64,000 nt of DNA from Pseudomonas capsici (GTDB lineage Bacteria; Pseudomonadota; Gammaproteobacteria; Pseudomonadales; Pseudomonadaceae). The DNA lies in NCBI RefSeq assembly GCF_017165765.1, contig NZ_JAFGZD010000008.1, forward strand, positions 1-64,000. The letters are read 5' to 3'. The notes under the pieces are model-generated. The model had not been told where the DNA came from. It ran no database searches and worked only from the letters and a program-made list of their open reading frames with translations. The position numbers were made by a program, and so were the translations under genes. The stretch's first letter is position 1; each line of letters starts with the position of its first letter. This document shows, one piece after another, positions 29,694-38,636 of the stretch.

Positions 29694-30578
29694 ATGCTGT
29701 GGAAAAAAGGCCGACGCAGCGATAACGTAGTCGATGCTCGCGATGGCAGTAGCGGCGGTGGCGGCATGCGCATCGGCGGCAAGGGCCTGAGCCTGGGCGG
29801 CATAGTGATTATCGTCGCCTTCGGCTTGCTGACCGGCCAGGACCCGATGCAGATTCTCGGGCAACTCGCCGGCGAAATGACGCAACCATCCTCTCAAGTC
29901 AGCCCTCAGCCCCGCCAGGCCCCACCCGCCAACGATCAGCAGGCCGAGTTCGTGCGCAGCGTGCTGGGCGATACCGAAGATACCTGGCGGGCCGTGTTTG
30001 CCCAGAATGGTCGCCAGTACAAGGACCCGGTTCTGGTGCTGTTTCGCGGTCAGGTGAACTCTGCGTGCGGTTTTGCGACGTCTGCCACAGGCCCCTTCTA
30101 TTGCCCTGCCGACCAGCAGATTTATCTGGATCTGGATTTCTTTCGCGAAATGTCCCAGCGCTTTTCGGCTGCCGGGGATTTCGCCCAGGCTTATGTCATC
30201 GCCCATGAAGTGGGCCATCACGTGCAGACCCTGCTCGGCATTTCAGCCAAGGTCCAGACGGCTCGCCAACAAGGCCAGCGCATGGAAGGCAACAACGGCC
30301 TGCTGGTCCGCCAGGAGTTGCAGGCCGACTGTCTTGCCGGGGTTTGGGCCTACAACGCACAAAAGCGTTTGAACTGGCTTGAGCCGGGTGATATTGAAGA
30401 GGCACTGAATGCGGCAAACGCCATTGGCGATGATCGCTTGCAGCAGCAAAGCCGTGGCCGGGTCGTACCGGACTCCTTCACCCATGGAACGTCAGCCCAG
30501 CGAGTGCGCTGGTTCAAGGCCGGTTTTGCACAAGGTCAAATCAACCAATGCGATACATTCGCCGCCAAGAGTCTCTGA
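29694..30578 (+). CDS. ypfJ: YpfJ-family neutral zinc metallopeptidase
   Basis: The 294-residue protein carries an intact zinc-protease motif HEVGHH near residue 172, with QADCLAGVWA downstream, in which Glu/Asp gives the third ligand. A membrane helix (SLGGIVIIVAFGLLTG, about 36-51) lies behind a Gly-rich basic N-terminus, so the peptidase domain should face the periplasm. It matches the YpfJ/KPN_02809 family, of unknown substrate. GGAGGGC lies nine bases before the ATG. An exported hydrolase gene follows after only four bases. Confidence 0.85.
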   Translation: MLWKKGRRSDNVVDARDGSSGGGGMRIGGKGLSLGGIVIIVAFGLLTGQDPMQILGQLAGEMTQPSSQVSPQPRQAPPANDQQAEFVRSVLGDTEDTWRAVFAQNGRQYKDPVLVLFRGQVNSACGFATSATGPFYCPADQQIYLDLDFFREMSQRFSAAGDFAQAYVIAHEVGHHVQTLLGISAKVQTARQQGQRMEGNNGLLVRQELQADCLAGVWAYNAQKRLNWLEPGDIEEALNAANAIGDDRLQQQSRGRVVPDSFTHGTSAQRVRWFKAGFAQGQINQCDTFAAKSL

Positions 30579-30582
30579 GCAT

Positions 30583-31572
30583 ATGATCAAACCGCTTGTG
30601 GTCCTGTTGTTAAGCACTGCCTTCGCGAGCTTCGGCGCTCATGCCGAGGATCAAGCGGTAAAATCGATCAGCCCGGATCGTCTGACCATCAATGGCAGTC
30701 AGGCCACACTGGGCCTGAGCCAGGAATGGGTCCATCCCAAACCGCGGATCGAGCGCGTCGTGATCGTGCTGCACGGTCGCCTGCGCAATGCGCAAACCTA
30801 CCTGCGCAGTATCGAGCGAGCGGCCAACCAGTCCAAGGAGCGCAGCAAGACCCTGCTGATCGCCCCGCAATTCCTGGACGAGAAAGATATCGTGGCGCAC
30901 CACTTGTCCGACTCCATCCTGCGCTGGCGTCAGAACACCTGGATGGAAGGTGCCACGGCTGTGGATCCCAAGCCGATCAGTTCCTTCATCGTTCTCGATC
31001 ATATTCTCAAGCGCCTGAGCGACAGCAAGCTGTTCCCCAACCTCAAGGAAATTGTCATCGCCGGCCATTCCGGTGGTGCTCAGGTGGTGCAGCGCTACGC
31101 GATGATTGGCGGCAAGGAAGATGCGCTGCTCAACCGTGAAGGCGTGAAGCTGCGTTATGTGATCGCCAACCCGTCGTCCTACGCCTACTTCGACAGCGAG
31201 CGCCCCGAAACCGTATCGGCGCAGAGTTGCCCCAACTTCGACGACTGGAAGTACGGCCTGAAGAAAATGCCGTTCTACTCGGGCAAGGAAAAGCCTGCGG
31301 ATATCGAAAAGGCCTACGTGAAGCGCGATATCACCTATCTGCTGGGCGAACTGGACACCGACCTCAACCATCCGGCGCTGGACAAGACCTGTGCAGCCGA
31401 AGCACAGGGTCCGAACAGGCTGACTCGCGGGCAGAACTACTTCAAGTACCTGCAGAAACGTCACCCGGAAGGGCTTAACCAACGTCTGGTCATCGTGCCG
31501 AAAGTCGGACACAGCGGTGACGGGATCTTTACCTCGCCTGAAGGGCAGGCGGTTTTGTTCAAGCCGTTTTGA
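30583..31572 (+). CDS. Exported alpha/beta hydrolase
   Basis: This 329-residue protein has a signal peptide (MIKPLVVLLLSTAFASFGAHA, cleavage after AHA) and an alpha/beta-hydrolase fold: VVIVLHGRLRNAQTY for the oxyanion strand and GHSGGAQV with nucleophile Ser around residue 157. A His near the C-terminus in PKVGHSGDGIF could complete the triad. Substrate unknown. It starts four bases after the zinc peptidase gene, so the two exported hydrolases are co-transcribed. A 34-bp palindrome follows the stop. The ATG at 30583 starts the signal peptide and is preferred to the far upstream in-frame start. Confidence 0.8.
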   Translation: MIKPLVVLLLSTAFASFGAHAEDQAVKSISPDRLTINGSQATLGLSQEWVHPKPRIERVVIVLHGRLRNAQTYLRSIERAANQSKERSKTLLIAPQFLDEKDIVAHHLSDSILRWRQNTWMEGATAVDPKPISSFIVLDHILKRLSDSKLFPNLKEIVIAGHSGGAQVVQRYAMIGGKEDALLNREGVKLRYVIANPSSYAYFDSERPETVSAQSCPNFDDWKYGLKKMPFYSGKEKPADIEKAYVKRDITYLLGELDTDLNHPALDKTCAAEAQGPNRLTRGQNYFKYLQKRHPEGLNQRLVIVPKVGHSGDGIFTSPEGQAVLFKPF

Positions 31573-31577
31573 CAGCG

Positions 31578-31611
31578 TTCGCGAATGAGCGGAGCTCCGC
31601 TCATTCGCGAA
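31578..31611. repeat. Perfect 34-bp REP-like palindrome
   Basis: TTCGCGAATGAGCGGAG and its exact complement are adjacent with no loop, giving a 34-base perfect palindrome. It lies between convergent genes and repeats the arms of 28193-28226. Confidence 0.85.
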
Positions 31612-31614
31612 TGA

Positions 31615-32208
31615 TCACTGATCCAGCATGCCCCGCAATGCCACACAATCGGCGACATGCCAGTCGGCCAGCTCTGGCCAGGGATTTTCAGGCAGGTTGA
31701 CCAGAACTGTTCTGGCACCCGCGGCACGACCACAATCCAGGTCATGGCGGTAGTCACCGATCATGACCATCTGCTTTGGCGATACATCCCACGCCCCCGC
31801 CAGCTTCAAGAGACCGGCCGGGTCGGGTTTTGGTGTCGCTTCGTCACGCCCCAGGACATCCTCGATTGCAAAACAGTCCGCAATACCAATCGCCTCAAGG
31901 GTGATGTAAGCCAGTTCACGGGCATTACGGGTCAGAATACCCAGGCGATAGCCACGTCCGGACAGCTCGCGCACCAGTTCGACAGCGCCTTCGGCCGGTC
32001 GGGAGGCCAGCGCCAGTTCACGCTCATGCTCCAGCAACCAGGCATGTTTGGCCGCAGAGACATCCGCAGGCAAGGCTGCCAGATGCCGAAGAATGTCGTC
32101 CTCCAGCGGAATATCCAGCGCCCGCTTGATGGCCGGGAAGTCATGCACGGCGATGGTCAGGGTGCCGTCCATGTCGAACACCCAGTTCTGAATATCCTTG
32201 AGGCTCAT
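31615..32208 (-). CDS. HAD-superfamily phosphatase
   Basis: The 197-residue cytoplasmic hydrolase has HAD motif I FDMDGTLT (residues 9-16), motif II in GILTRNARELA and motifs III/IV in GDYRHDLDCGRAAG. It resembles IA-type phosphoglycolate-phosphatase-like enzymes, with a helical cap between motifs I and II. Substrate unknown. The start at 32208 overlaps the tesB stop by 4 bp (ATGA), so it is translated with tesB. Confidence 0.85.
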   Translation of the reverse strand: MSLKDIQNWVFDMDGTLTIAVHDFPAIKRALDIPLEDDILRHLAALPADVSAAKHAWLLEHERELALASRPAEGAVELVRELSGRGYRLGILTRNARELAYITLEAIGIADCFAIEDVLGRDEATPKPDPAGLLKLAGAWDVSPKQMVMIGDYRHDLDCGRAAGARTVLVNLPENPWPELADWHVADCVALRGMLDQ

Positions 32209-33074
32209 GACCAGTCCTTGCGATGGCGGATCAGACCTTCCTGGCTGACCGAGGCGACCAGTTGCCCGGCGCGGTTGAAAATACTGCCGCGAGAAAAACC
32301 GCGGGAGTTGCCGGCCCATGGGCTGTCCATGGCGTACAGCAGCCAGTCATCGGCGCGCAGGTCGCTGTGGAACCAGAGCGAATGGTCGAGGCTGGCGACC
32401 TGCATGTCACGTTGCCAGACCGTTTTGCCATGGGGCAGCAGGGAAGTGGTCAGCAGATTGAAGTCCGAGGCGTAGGCCAGCAGGTATTTGTGCAACGCCG
32501 GAATGTCCTTCAGGGTGCCATCGGCTCGGAACCAGACATATTTCACCGGCTCACCCGGCTTCGGGTTGTACGGGTCTTCAGCGGTGACAGGGCGAAATTC
32601 GATAGGCTTGGGACATAGAAACTTGTCGCGCATGGCTTCGGGAATCAGGTGTGCCCGCCGGGTCAGCAGCTCCAGTTCCGAAGGCAGGTTTTCCGGGCCT
32701 GCGATCTGCGGCATGGAGGTCTGATGCTCGAAACCTTCTTCGTCATACTGGAACGATGCGCTGCAGGTGAAGATCGGCTTGCCCTTCTGGATCGCTGTCA
32801 CCCGGCGCGTGCTGAAGCTGCCACCGTCACGCACACGGTCGACCTGATAGACCACAGGCAAGGCGGCATCGCCGGGGCGCAGAAAGTAGCCGTGCAGGGA
32901 ATGAACATGTCGATCTTCTTCTACGGTCTGGCTGGCGGCCGACAGCGACTGCCCCAACACCTGCCCGCCAAACAGCTGGCGAAAGCCGAGGTCTTGGCTG
33001 CGACCGCGAAAAAGATTTTCCTCGATCGGTTCCAGCGTCAGCAGCTCGACCAGATCATCCAACACTTGGCTCAT
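32205..33074 (-). CDS. tesB: Acyl-CoA thioesterase II
   Basis: This 289-residue enzyme has the double hot-dog layout of TesB (N-terminal FGGQVLGQSLSAASQTV and HSLHGYFLRPGD; C-terminal SLDHSLWFHSDLRADDWLLY). It hydrolyses medium- and long-chain acyl-CoA to free acid and CoA. Length matches E. coli TesB (286). It leads a two-gene operon with the HAD phosphatase. The upstream 88 bases separate it from the acetyltransferase gene read in the same direction. Confidence 0.92.
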   Translation of the reverse strand: MSQVLDDLVELLTLEPIEENLFRGRSQDLGFRQLFGGQVLGQSLSAASQTVEEDRHVHSLHGYFLRPGDAALPVVYQVDRVRDGGSFSTRRVTAIQKGKPIFTCSASFQYDEEGFEHQTSMPQIAGPENLPSELELLTRRAHLIPEAMRDKFLCPKPIEFRPVTAEDPYNPKPGEPVKYVWFRADGTLKDIPALHKYLLAYASDFNLLTTSLLPHGKTVWQRDMQVASLDHSLWFHSDLRADDWLLYAMDSPWAGNSRGFSRGSIFNRAGQLVASVSQEGLIRHRKDWS

Positions 33075-33162
33075 TCATGGCTCCTCGCACAAAACATACC
33101 CACGCGCGCAAGGCCTGCGCGGCAGGGTTGAAATGATACAGAATTTAATGCGGCTGGCTGAA

Positions 33163-33732
33163 TCAGGGTTTGAGCGTGTTGAGCCACTGCTCACGGTTTA
33201 TTCGATACAAGACATGAGGCTTGAGCGGATGCCCGTCCTCAATGCCGGGATGATCGAAGTCATCACCCGCATCGTGCTGCATGCCAATAGCCTGCATCAC
33301 TTTCTGCGATGGCTCGTTGCTGCCTGCCGTGAACGACACGATTTCCTCAAGCCCAAGACGCTCGAAGCCACAGCCCAGCACCGTCCAGGCTGCTTCGCTG
33401 GCAAAGCCCAGCCCCCAGTGCTCACGCGCCAGACGCCAGCCGATTTCCACCGCTGGCGTGAAATGCGCATCGAAACCCACGACCCCGAGACCGGTAAAAC
33501 CGATGAAAGCCCCATTGTCCTTGCGCTCAAGAGCCCAGAGACCAAAGCCCAGCTCGGCGAAATGTCCCCGCATGCGCCCGATCATGGCTGCGCTTTCCAG
33601 ACGGCTCATGGGCTCCGGGAAGTAGCGCATGACCTGCGGATCGGCACACATGGCAGCGAACGCGGGCAGGTCATCGTCCCGCCATTGCCGCATCAGCAGC
33701 CGAGCGCTGTCGAGTTTGAGTATCGGCTCCAT
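33163..33732 (-). CDS. GNAT-family N-acetyltransferase (RimJ-like)
   Basis: The 189-residue protein has a GNAT fold: TARLLMRQW-like start (SARLLMRQWRDDD), acetyl-CoA binding in WGLGFASEAAWTVL, and SNEPSQKVMQAIGM at the end of the fold. It resembles the RimJ/RimL branch that acetylates ribosomal protein N-termini or small molecules. Target unknown. The start at 33732 follows GGGAGGAATCG; longer frames upstream are not family-like. Confidence 0.85.
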   Translation of the reverse strand: MEPILKLDSARLLMRQWRDDDLPAFAAMCADPQVMRYFPEPMSRLESAAMIGRMRGHFAELGFGLWALERKDNGAFIGFTGLGVVGFDAHFTPAVEIGWRLAREHWGLGFASEAAWTVLGCGFERLGLEEIVSFTAGSNEPSQKVMQAIGMQHDAGDDFDHPGIEDGHPLKPHVLYRINREQWLNTLKP

Positions 33733-33852
33733 CGATTCCTCCCTGGTACCACGCAAATGATTGCGCCAGTGTAGCCTGTCAACGCCCAAGGTTGCTGTGC
33801 GGCGACCTGCATTACTGGCACTATCCGGCTTCGACCCCAGACCGGACGAAAA

Positions 33853-34767
33853 ATGTCCCTGCCGCTTATCTATCATGATGACTACAGCCCGAACTTCCCG
33901 GCTGACCATCGTTTTCCCATGGACAAGTTCCGCCTGCTGCGCGACCACCTGGTCGACAGCGGCCTGGTCCTGGACACCCAGCTTCTGCGCCCGGAACTGT
34001 GCCCTGCCGACATTCTGGCACTGGCCCATGACCCTTCCTATATTCAGCGCTACCTGAGCGGAGAATTGTCACGCGAGGATCAGCGCCGACTGGGCCTGCC
34101 CTGGAGCGAAGACCTGGCGCGACGCACCATTCGCGCCGTGGGCGGTTCATTGCTGACGGCAGAAAAGGCACTCCAGCATGGCCTGGCCTGTCATCTGGCA
34201 GGCGGCACCCATCACGCACACTACGATTACCCCGCCGGATTCTGCATCTTCAACGACCTGGCGATCATCAGCCATTACCTGCTGGCCAGCGGGCGCGTGG
34301 GCAAGGTGCTGATCTTCGACTGCGACGTGCATCAGGGCGACGGCACGGCGCGCATTCTCGCCGACACCGAAGACGCCATTACCGTGTCGCTGCACTGCGA
34401 AAAGAACTTCCCGGCCCGCAAGGCCCAAAGCGACTGGGACATCCCGTTGCCCATGGGCATGGGCGATGCGGACTATCTGAAAGTCGTCGACGACCTGCTC
34501 AACTACCTGCTGCCGATCTACCAGCCGGATCTGGTGCTTTATGACGCAGGCGTGGATGTCCACAAGGACGATGCCCTCGGCTACCTGCAACTGACCGACC
34601 AAGGCCTGGCCTGCCGGGACGAAGCTGTCATGCGCCACTGCCTGGGCCGCGATATCCCGGTGATGGGCGTTATCGGCGGCTACAGCAAGGACCGCAAAGC
34701 ACTGGCTCGCCGACACGGCATACTGCATCACAGTGCGCAGCGGGTCTGGGTGGAAATGGGGTTGTAA
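33853..34767 (+). CDS. Histone-deacetylase-family amidohydrolase
   Basis: This 304-residue zinc enzyme belongs to the arginase/deacetylase superfamily. The active-site His pair (GGTHHAHYD, residues 118-126), zinc ligands Asp158 and His160 in DCDVHQGDGT, and a third Asp in YDAGVDVHKDD are all intact. Bacterial members deacetylate acetyl-lysine in proteins (AcuC) or acetyl-polyamines; which applies here is unknown. The ATG at 33853 opens MSLPLIYHDDY, the usual family start. Single-gene unit, read away from the GNAT gene: a candidate acetylase-deacetylase pair by position only. Confidence 0.88.
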   Translation: MSLPLIYHDDYSPNFPADHRFPMDKFRLLRDHLVDSGLVLDTQLLRPELCPADILALAHDPSYIQRYLSGELSREDQRRLGLPWSEDLARRTIRAVGGSLLTAEKALQHGLACHLAGGTHHAHYDYPAGFCIFNDLAIISHYLLASGRVGKVLIFDCDVHQGDGTARILADTEDAITVSLHCEKNFPARKAQSDWDIPLPMGMGDADYLKVVDDLLNYLLPIYQPDLVLYDAGVDVHKDDALGYLQLTDQGLACRDEAVMRHCLGRDIPVMGVIGGYSKDRKALARRHGILHHSAQRVWVEMGL

Positions 34768-34845
34768 GAAACGCTATCACCGGCAAGCCTGACACCTACT
34801 TCGGGTAGAATGCGCTACTACTCCGCGATGGACTGCAAACCCACC

Positions 34846-36117
34846 ATGATTGACTCGAATACCCTTCCCTCATCATCCGTCGCCATCATCGGAGGCGGGC
34901 CTGCGGGATTGATGGCTGCCGAAGTGTTGAGCCAAGCCGGGATCAAGGTGGATCTGTACGACGCCATGCCGTCGGTGGGACGCAAATTTCTGCTGGCGGG
35001 CGTGGGCGGAATGAATATCACGCACTCGGAGCCTTACCCGGCATTTCTGTCGCGCTATGCCGAACGCGCGCCCTTCATTGCTCCGTTGCTGCGCGGCTTC
35101 GACGCCGATGCGCTGTGCACGTGGATTCATGAGCTGGGCATCCAGACCTTCGTGGGCAGTTCAGGCCGCGTATTCCCCACCGACATGAAAGCCGCCCCGC
35201 TGCTGCGCGCCTGGCTCAAGCGTTTGCGCGAAGCGGGCGTGGCGATTCATAACCGCCATCGCTGGCTGGGCTGGAATGCCGACGGCAGCCTGCGTATTGC
35301 CTCTGCGGACGGCGAGCTGGCCATCAAGCCCGATGCAACATTGCTCGCTCTGGGCGGTGCCAGCTGGGCGCGCCTGGGTTCCGATGGCGCCTGGCTGCCG
35401 TGGTTGCAAGAACGCGACATTGAAGTTGCGCCGCTGCAGGCCGCCAACTGCGGCTTTGAGGTTGCAGCCTGGAGCGAGTTGCTGCGCAGCAAGTTCGCGG
35501 GTGCGCCGCTGAAGAATATCGCCATCGGTCTGCCAGACGACACGCCTCGGCTTGGCGAATGCGTGCTGACTGAAACCGGTGTGGAAGGCAGTCTGGTTTA
35601 TGCACTGTCGGCGCGGATTCGCGAGCAGATCAACCGTGCAGGCTCGGCGACTGTGCAGATCGATCTGTTGCCCGGCAAGACTCTCACTGATGTGCAAAAA
35701 GCCCTGAGCAAACCTCGCGGTTCGCGCTCGATGTCCAAGCATCTGCAAAGCCAGTTGGGAATTGATGGCGTCAAGGCGGCATTACTGCGCGAACTGGCAA
35801 GTCGCGAAGCATTTGCCGATCCAGCCTCATTGAGCCAGTCCATCAAGGCCCTGCCCTTGACCCTGATCAAGCCGCGGCCCATCGATGAAGCGATCAGCAC
35901 CGCAGGCGGCGTGACCTTCGAGGGGCTGGACGAAAACTTGATGCTCAAGCGACTGCCGGGCGTATTCTGCGCCGGCGAGATGCTTGACTGGGAAGCGCCG
36001 ACCGGCGGCTACCTGCTGACCGCCTGCTTTGCCAGCGGCCGGGCTGCGGGGCTCGGAATCGTTGATTGGTGCGCCCGTGGGAGGGAGCTTGCTCGCGACA
36101 GGGCCAGTCAAGACTAA
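34846..36117 (+). CDS. HI0933/YhiN-family FAD flavoprotein
   Basis: The 423-residue protein begins with a dinucleotide-binding GGGPAGLMAAEVL (about residues 15-27) and has GRKFLLAGVGGMNITHSE and GGYLLTACFASGRAAG, typical of the HI0933-like NAD(P)/FAD oxidoreductases (TIGR03862). Its reaction is unknown. The ATG at 34846 is chosen because a -10-like TAGAAT at 34806-34811 overlaps an earlier in-frame ATG (34810). Its last residues (RGRELARDRASQD) are encoded by REP-type DNA, so the natural C-terminus has been altered by the repeat. Confidence 0.82.
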   Translation: MIDSNTLPSSSVAIIGGGPAGLMAAEVLSQAGIKVDLYDAMPSVGRKFLLAGVGGMNITHSEPYPAFLSRYAERAPFIAPLLRGFDADALCTWIHELGIQTFVGSSGRVFPTDMKAAPLLRAWLKRLREAGVAIHNRHRWLGWNADGSLRIASADGELAIKPDATLLALGGASWARLGSDGAWLPWLQERDIEVAPLQAANCGFEVAAWSELLRSKFAGAPLKNIAIGLPDDTPRLGECVLTETGVEGSLVYALSARIREQINRAGSATVQIDLLPGKTLTDVQKALSKPRGSRSMSKHLQSQLGIDGVKAALLRELASREAFADPASLSQSIKALPLTLIKPRPIDEAISTAGGVTFEGLDENLMLKRLPGVFCAGEMLDWEAPTGGYLLTACFASGRAAGLGIVDWCARGRELARDRASQD

Positions 36118-36148
36118 AGAGAGACTGTGCCTTCAAGGTCACTCCCAC
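36077..36148. repeat. Degenerate REP element at the 3' end of the flavoprotein gene
   Basis: GTGGGAGGGAGCTTGCTCGCGA (given by its parts GTGGGAGGGAG and CTTGCTCGCGA, 36077-36098) is a standard pseudomonad REP core. ACTCCCACAG (36141-36150) supplies a partial opposite arm. It overlaps the last 13 codons of the gene. Confidence 0.65.
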
Positions 36149-36164
36149 AGTGAGCGCTGAAAGA

Positions 36165-37493
36165 TCAGGGCTTTTTCTTGCGCGGTCCGGTGTTGAATAC
36201 CGGCACCTTGCGCACGGCCTTGACCGCTGGCGCAGGCTCGCTATCGCCGCTGTCCACCCACTTGCCCAGATTGCGCTTGCCGCCTGAAACCTTGGGCTTT
36301 TTCGGTTTCTTGGGTTTCTTGAGGATTTGTCCACTGGCATCGGTGACCGGCACACGATGCTCGGGCTCGAAATCCTGCTCTTCCTTGCGCACCAGCGTCT
36401 GGCGGGTCAGCACTTCAATCGCCGACAGCAGCTCGACTTCATCGGCGCAGACCAGCGAAATCGCTTCCCCGGTAAGACCGGCACGCCCGGTACGCCCGAT
36501 GCGGTGAACGTAATCCTCGGCAACGATAGGCAGGTCCAGGTTGACCACGGTCGGCAGATCATCGATATCCAGACCACGGGCTGCCACGTCGGTAGCCACC
36601 AGAATCTGTACTTCGCTGGCCTTGAAGCGATCCAGAGCACGCTGACGGGTCGCCTGAGGCTTGTCGCCATGGATGCCATCGGCATTGATGCCCAGCCCTT
36701 GCAGGCGTTCGACCAATTGATCGACACCGACGCGGGTCTTGGCAAAGACCAGCACCTGGCCCCAGCGCTGCTTTTTCAGCAGATGGATGAACAGCTCGCT
36801 CTTGCGCTTCTTGTCCACCGGCACCACCCACTGCTTGACCGAAGACGCCGCCACATTGCGTGGGCTGACTTCGATGCTCAGCGGATCGTTGAGCATCTGC
36901 GAAGCCAGCAGACGGATGTCGTCCGAGAAGGTCGCAGAGAACAGCAAGGTCTGGCGACGCTTGGGCAATGCGGCATAAATCCCGCGCAGCTCTTCGGCAA
37001 AGCCCAGGTCCAGCATGCGATCGGCTTCATCGAGGATCAGGGTCTGCAGCTGCGAAAACTTGACCGCGTTCTGACGATGCAGATCCAGCAGGCGGCCTGG
37101 CGTGGCGACCAGAACATCCACGCCTCTGCGCAGCTTCATCATTTGCGGGTTGATGCTGACGCCGCCATACACCGCATAGGTGCTCAACGGCAGATGCTCG
37201 GCATATTGGCGGATGCTTTCATGCACTTGCTCGGCCAGTTCGCGGGTCGGCGCCAGTACCAGCGCACGCACCGAGTTGGGCGCGACTTTCGGGCCTTCCA
37301 TGGTCAGGCGCTGCAACAGCGGCAAGGCAAAACCGGCAGTCTTGCCAGTGCCGGTCTGGGCGGCGGCCATCAGGTCGCGGCCAGCCAGCACCGGAGGAAT
37401 CGCCTGTGCCTGAACAGGCGTCGGGGTCTGGTAGCCAAGTGCATCGAGGGCACGCAGCAAGGGTTCGATCAGGCCGAGAGAGGCGAATGTCAT
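36165..37493 (-). CDS. rhlE: ATP-dependent RNA helicase RhlE
   Basis: The 442-residue DEAD-box helicase has Q motif (GYQTPTPVQAQAI), motif I AAQTGTGKTAG, motif II DEAD (ILDEADRMLD), SAT (FSATF) and motif VI HRIGRTGR. After the helicase core comes a Lys/Pro-rich basic tail (KKPKKPKKPK near residue 390) typical of RhlE. Family role: RNA remodelling in ribosome assembly and mRNA decay at low temperature. The start at 37493 gives MTFASLGL, the usual RhlE start; the upstream extension is not conserved. Confidence 0.93.
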   Translation of the reverse strand: MTFASLGLIEPLLRALDALGYQTPTPVQAQAIPPVLAGRDLMAAAQTGTGKTAGFALPLLQRLTMEGPKVAPNSVRALVLAPTRELAEQVHESIRQYAEHLPLSTYAVYGGVSINPQMMKLRRGVDVLVATPGRLLDLHRQNAVKFSQLQTLILDEADRMLDLGFAEELRGIYAALPKRRQTLLFSATFSDDIRLLASQMLNDPLSIEVSPRNVAASSVKQWVVPVDKKRKSELFIHLLKKQRWGQVLVFAKTRVGVDQLVERLQGLGINADGIHGDKPQATRQRALDRFKASEVQILVATDVAARGLDIDDLPTVVNLDLPIVAEDYVHRIGRTGRAGLTGEAISLVCADEVELLSAIEVLTRQTLVRKEEQDFEPEHRVPVTDASGQILKKPKKPKKPKVSGGKRNLGKWVDSGDSEPAPAVKAVRKVPVFNTGPRKKKP

Positions 37494-37554
37494 GGGAGTA
37501 CCGTAGGGAAATTCACTGCAAGGCGCGCAGTTTACCCTGTCCGGCCCTCGCAGG

Positions 37555-38469
37555 TTAGCTCGCGGGTGCCGATCCGGCCTCTTGCTGCTTCGGCTTGCGC
37601 CACTGCGGCAGGCCAATCAGCACTACTGCACCGATGATGACCAGCATCGCCAGGCACTCTTCGGAACCGATCGTCTCGCCCGCAAACACCACGCCCAACA
37701 TCACCGCAACCGCCGGGTTGACGTAGGCATAACTGGTCGCTGCTGCCGGACGCACATTCTTGAGCAGGTAGATATAAGCACTGAAGGCGATGATCGAACC
37801 GAACACCACCAGATAAACCAGCGCGCCCCAGCCAGCAGCGCTCGGCATATGCTCCATACGCTCGCCACTCAGGGCACTGCCCAGCAGCAAGATGACACCT
37901 GCGACGATCATCTGCGTGCCACTGGCCATTGGCCCTTCCGGCAAAGATAAATGCTTGCTCCAGACCGAACCGAAAGCCCATGCCGCTGCCGCGAAGACAA
38001 TAAGTGCCGCGCCGTAAGGGCTGGCTTGCAGGTTGGAGCCAAGATTGAGCAAGGCGATACCGGTGAGGCCGAGAAATATCCCGGCCCACTCAAGACTCGT
38101 GGTGCGATTGCCCCATAGCAGCCCGAACAGCAAGGTAAACAGTGGCACCGTTGCCACCGCCAGCGCGGCGATACCTGAAGCCACACCCGCATGCTCGGCC
38201 AGTGTCACACCGCCGTTGCCGCACGCCAGCAGCAGAAAGCCGATGGCTGCGGACGCCTTCCATTGCGCCCAGGTCGGCGCAGGCACTGCGCGATAGCGCA
38301 GATAGCCGTACATCAGGCTGCCTGCCACCATGAAACGTACACCCGCCAGCATCAACGGAGGCCAGGACTGCACACCGATTCGGATCACCAGATACGTAGA
38401 ACCCCAGATCAGGTAAAGCGCCATGAAGGCGCCAATCAGCAACAAGGGAAAGCGGCGGGAAGCAGGCAT
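37555..38469 (-). CDS. yedA: EamA-family metabolite exporter (YedA-like)
   Basis: This 304-residue inner-membrane protein has ten helices in two EamA repeats. The first helix block LYLIWGSTYLVIRIGVQSWPP is the YedA hallmark. Family members export amino acids or drugs. Divergent from an Lrp-type regulator gene 167 bases away, an arrangement usual for amino-acid exporters and their regulators, which suggests an amino-acid substrate. Confidence 0.85.
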   Translation of the reverse strand: MPASRRFPLLLIGAFMALYLIWGSTYLVIRIGVQSWPPLMLAGVRFMVAGSLMYGYLRYRAVPAPTWAQWKASAAIGFLLLACGNGGVTLAEHAGVASGIAALAVATVPLFTLLFGLLWGNRTTSLEWAGIFLGLTGIALLNLGSNLQASPYGAALIVFAAAAWAFGSVWSKHLSLPEGPMASGTQMIVAGVILLLGSALSGERMEHMPSAAGWGALVYLVVFGSIIAFSAYIYLLKNVRPAAATSYAYVNPAVAVMLGVVFAGETIGSEECLAMLVIIGAVVLIGLPQWRKPKQQEAGSAPAS

Positions 38470-38636
38470 GTCAGGCTCGATGAAGATTTGTTATGGTCGC
38501 TTATTGTATGAAAGCAAATTCAGCCCCATAAGCAGAAAAACCTGTTTAAAGCGGCATAAAACTTTTTATTCGATGCTTGTTTACGGCTTTTTCCTTTCAT
38601 TTGAAAAACCCGACAAGACAAGCCTGGAGGTACGCC

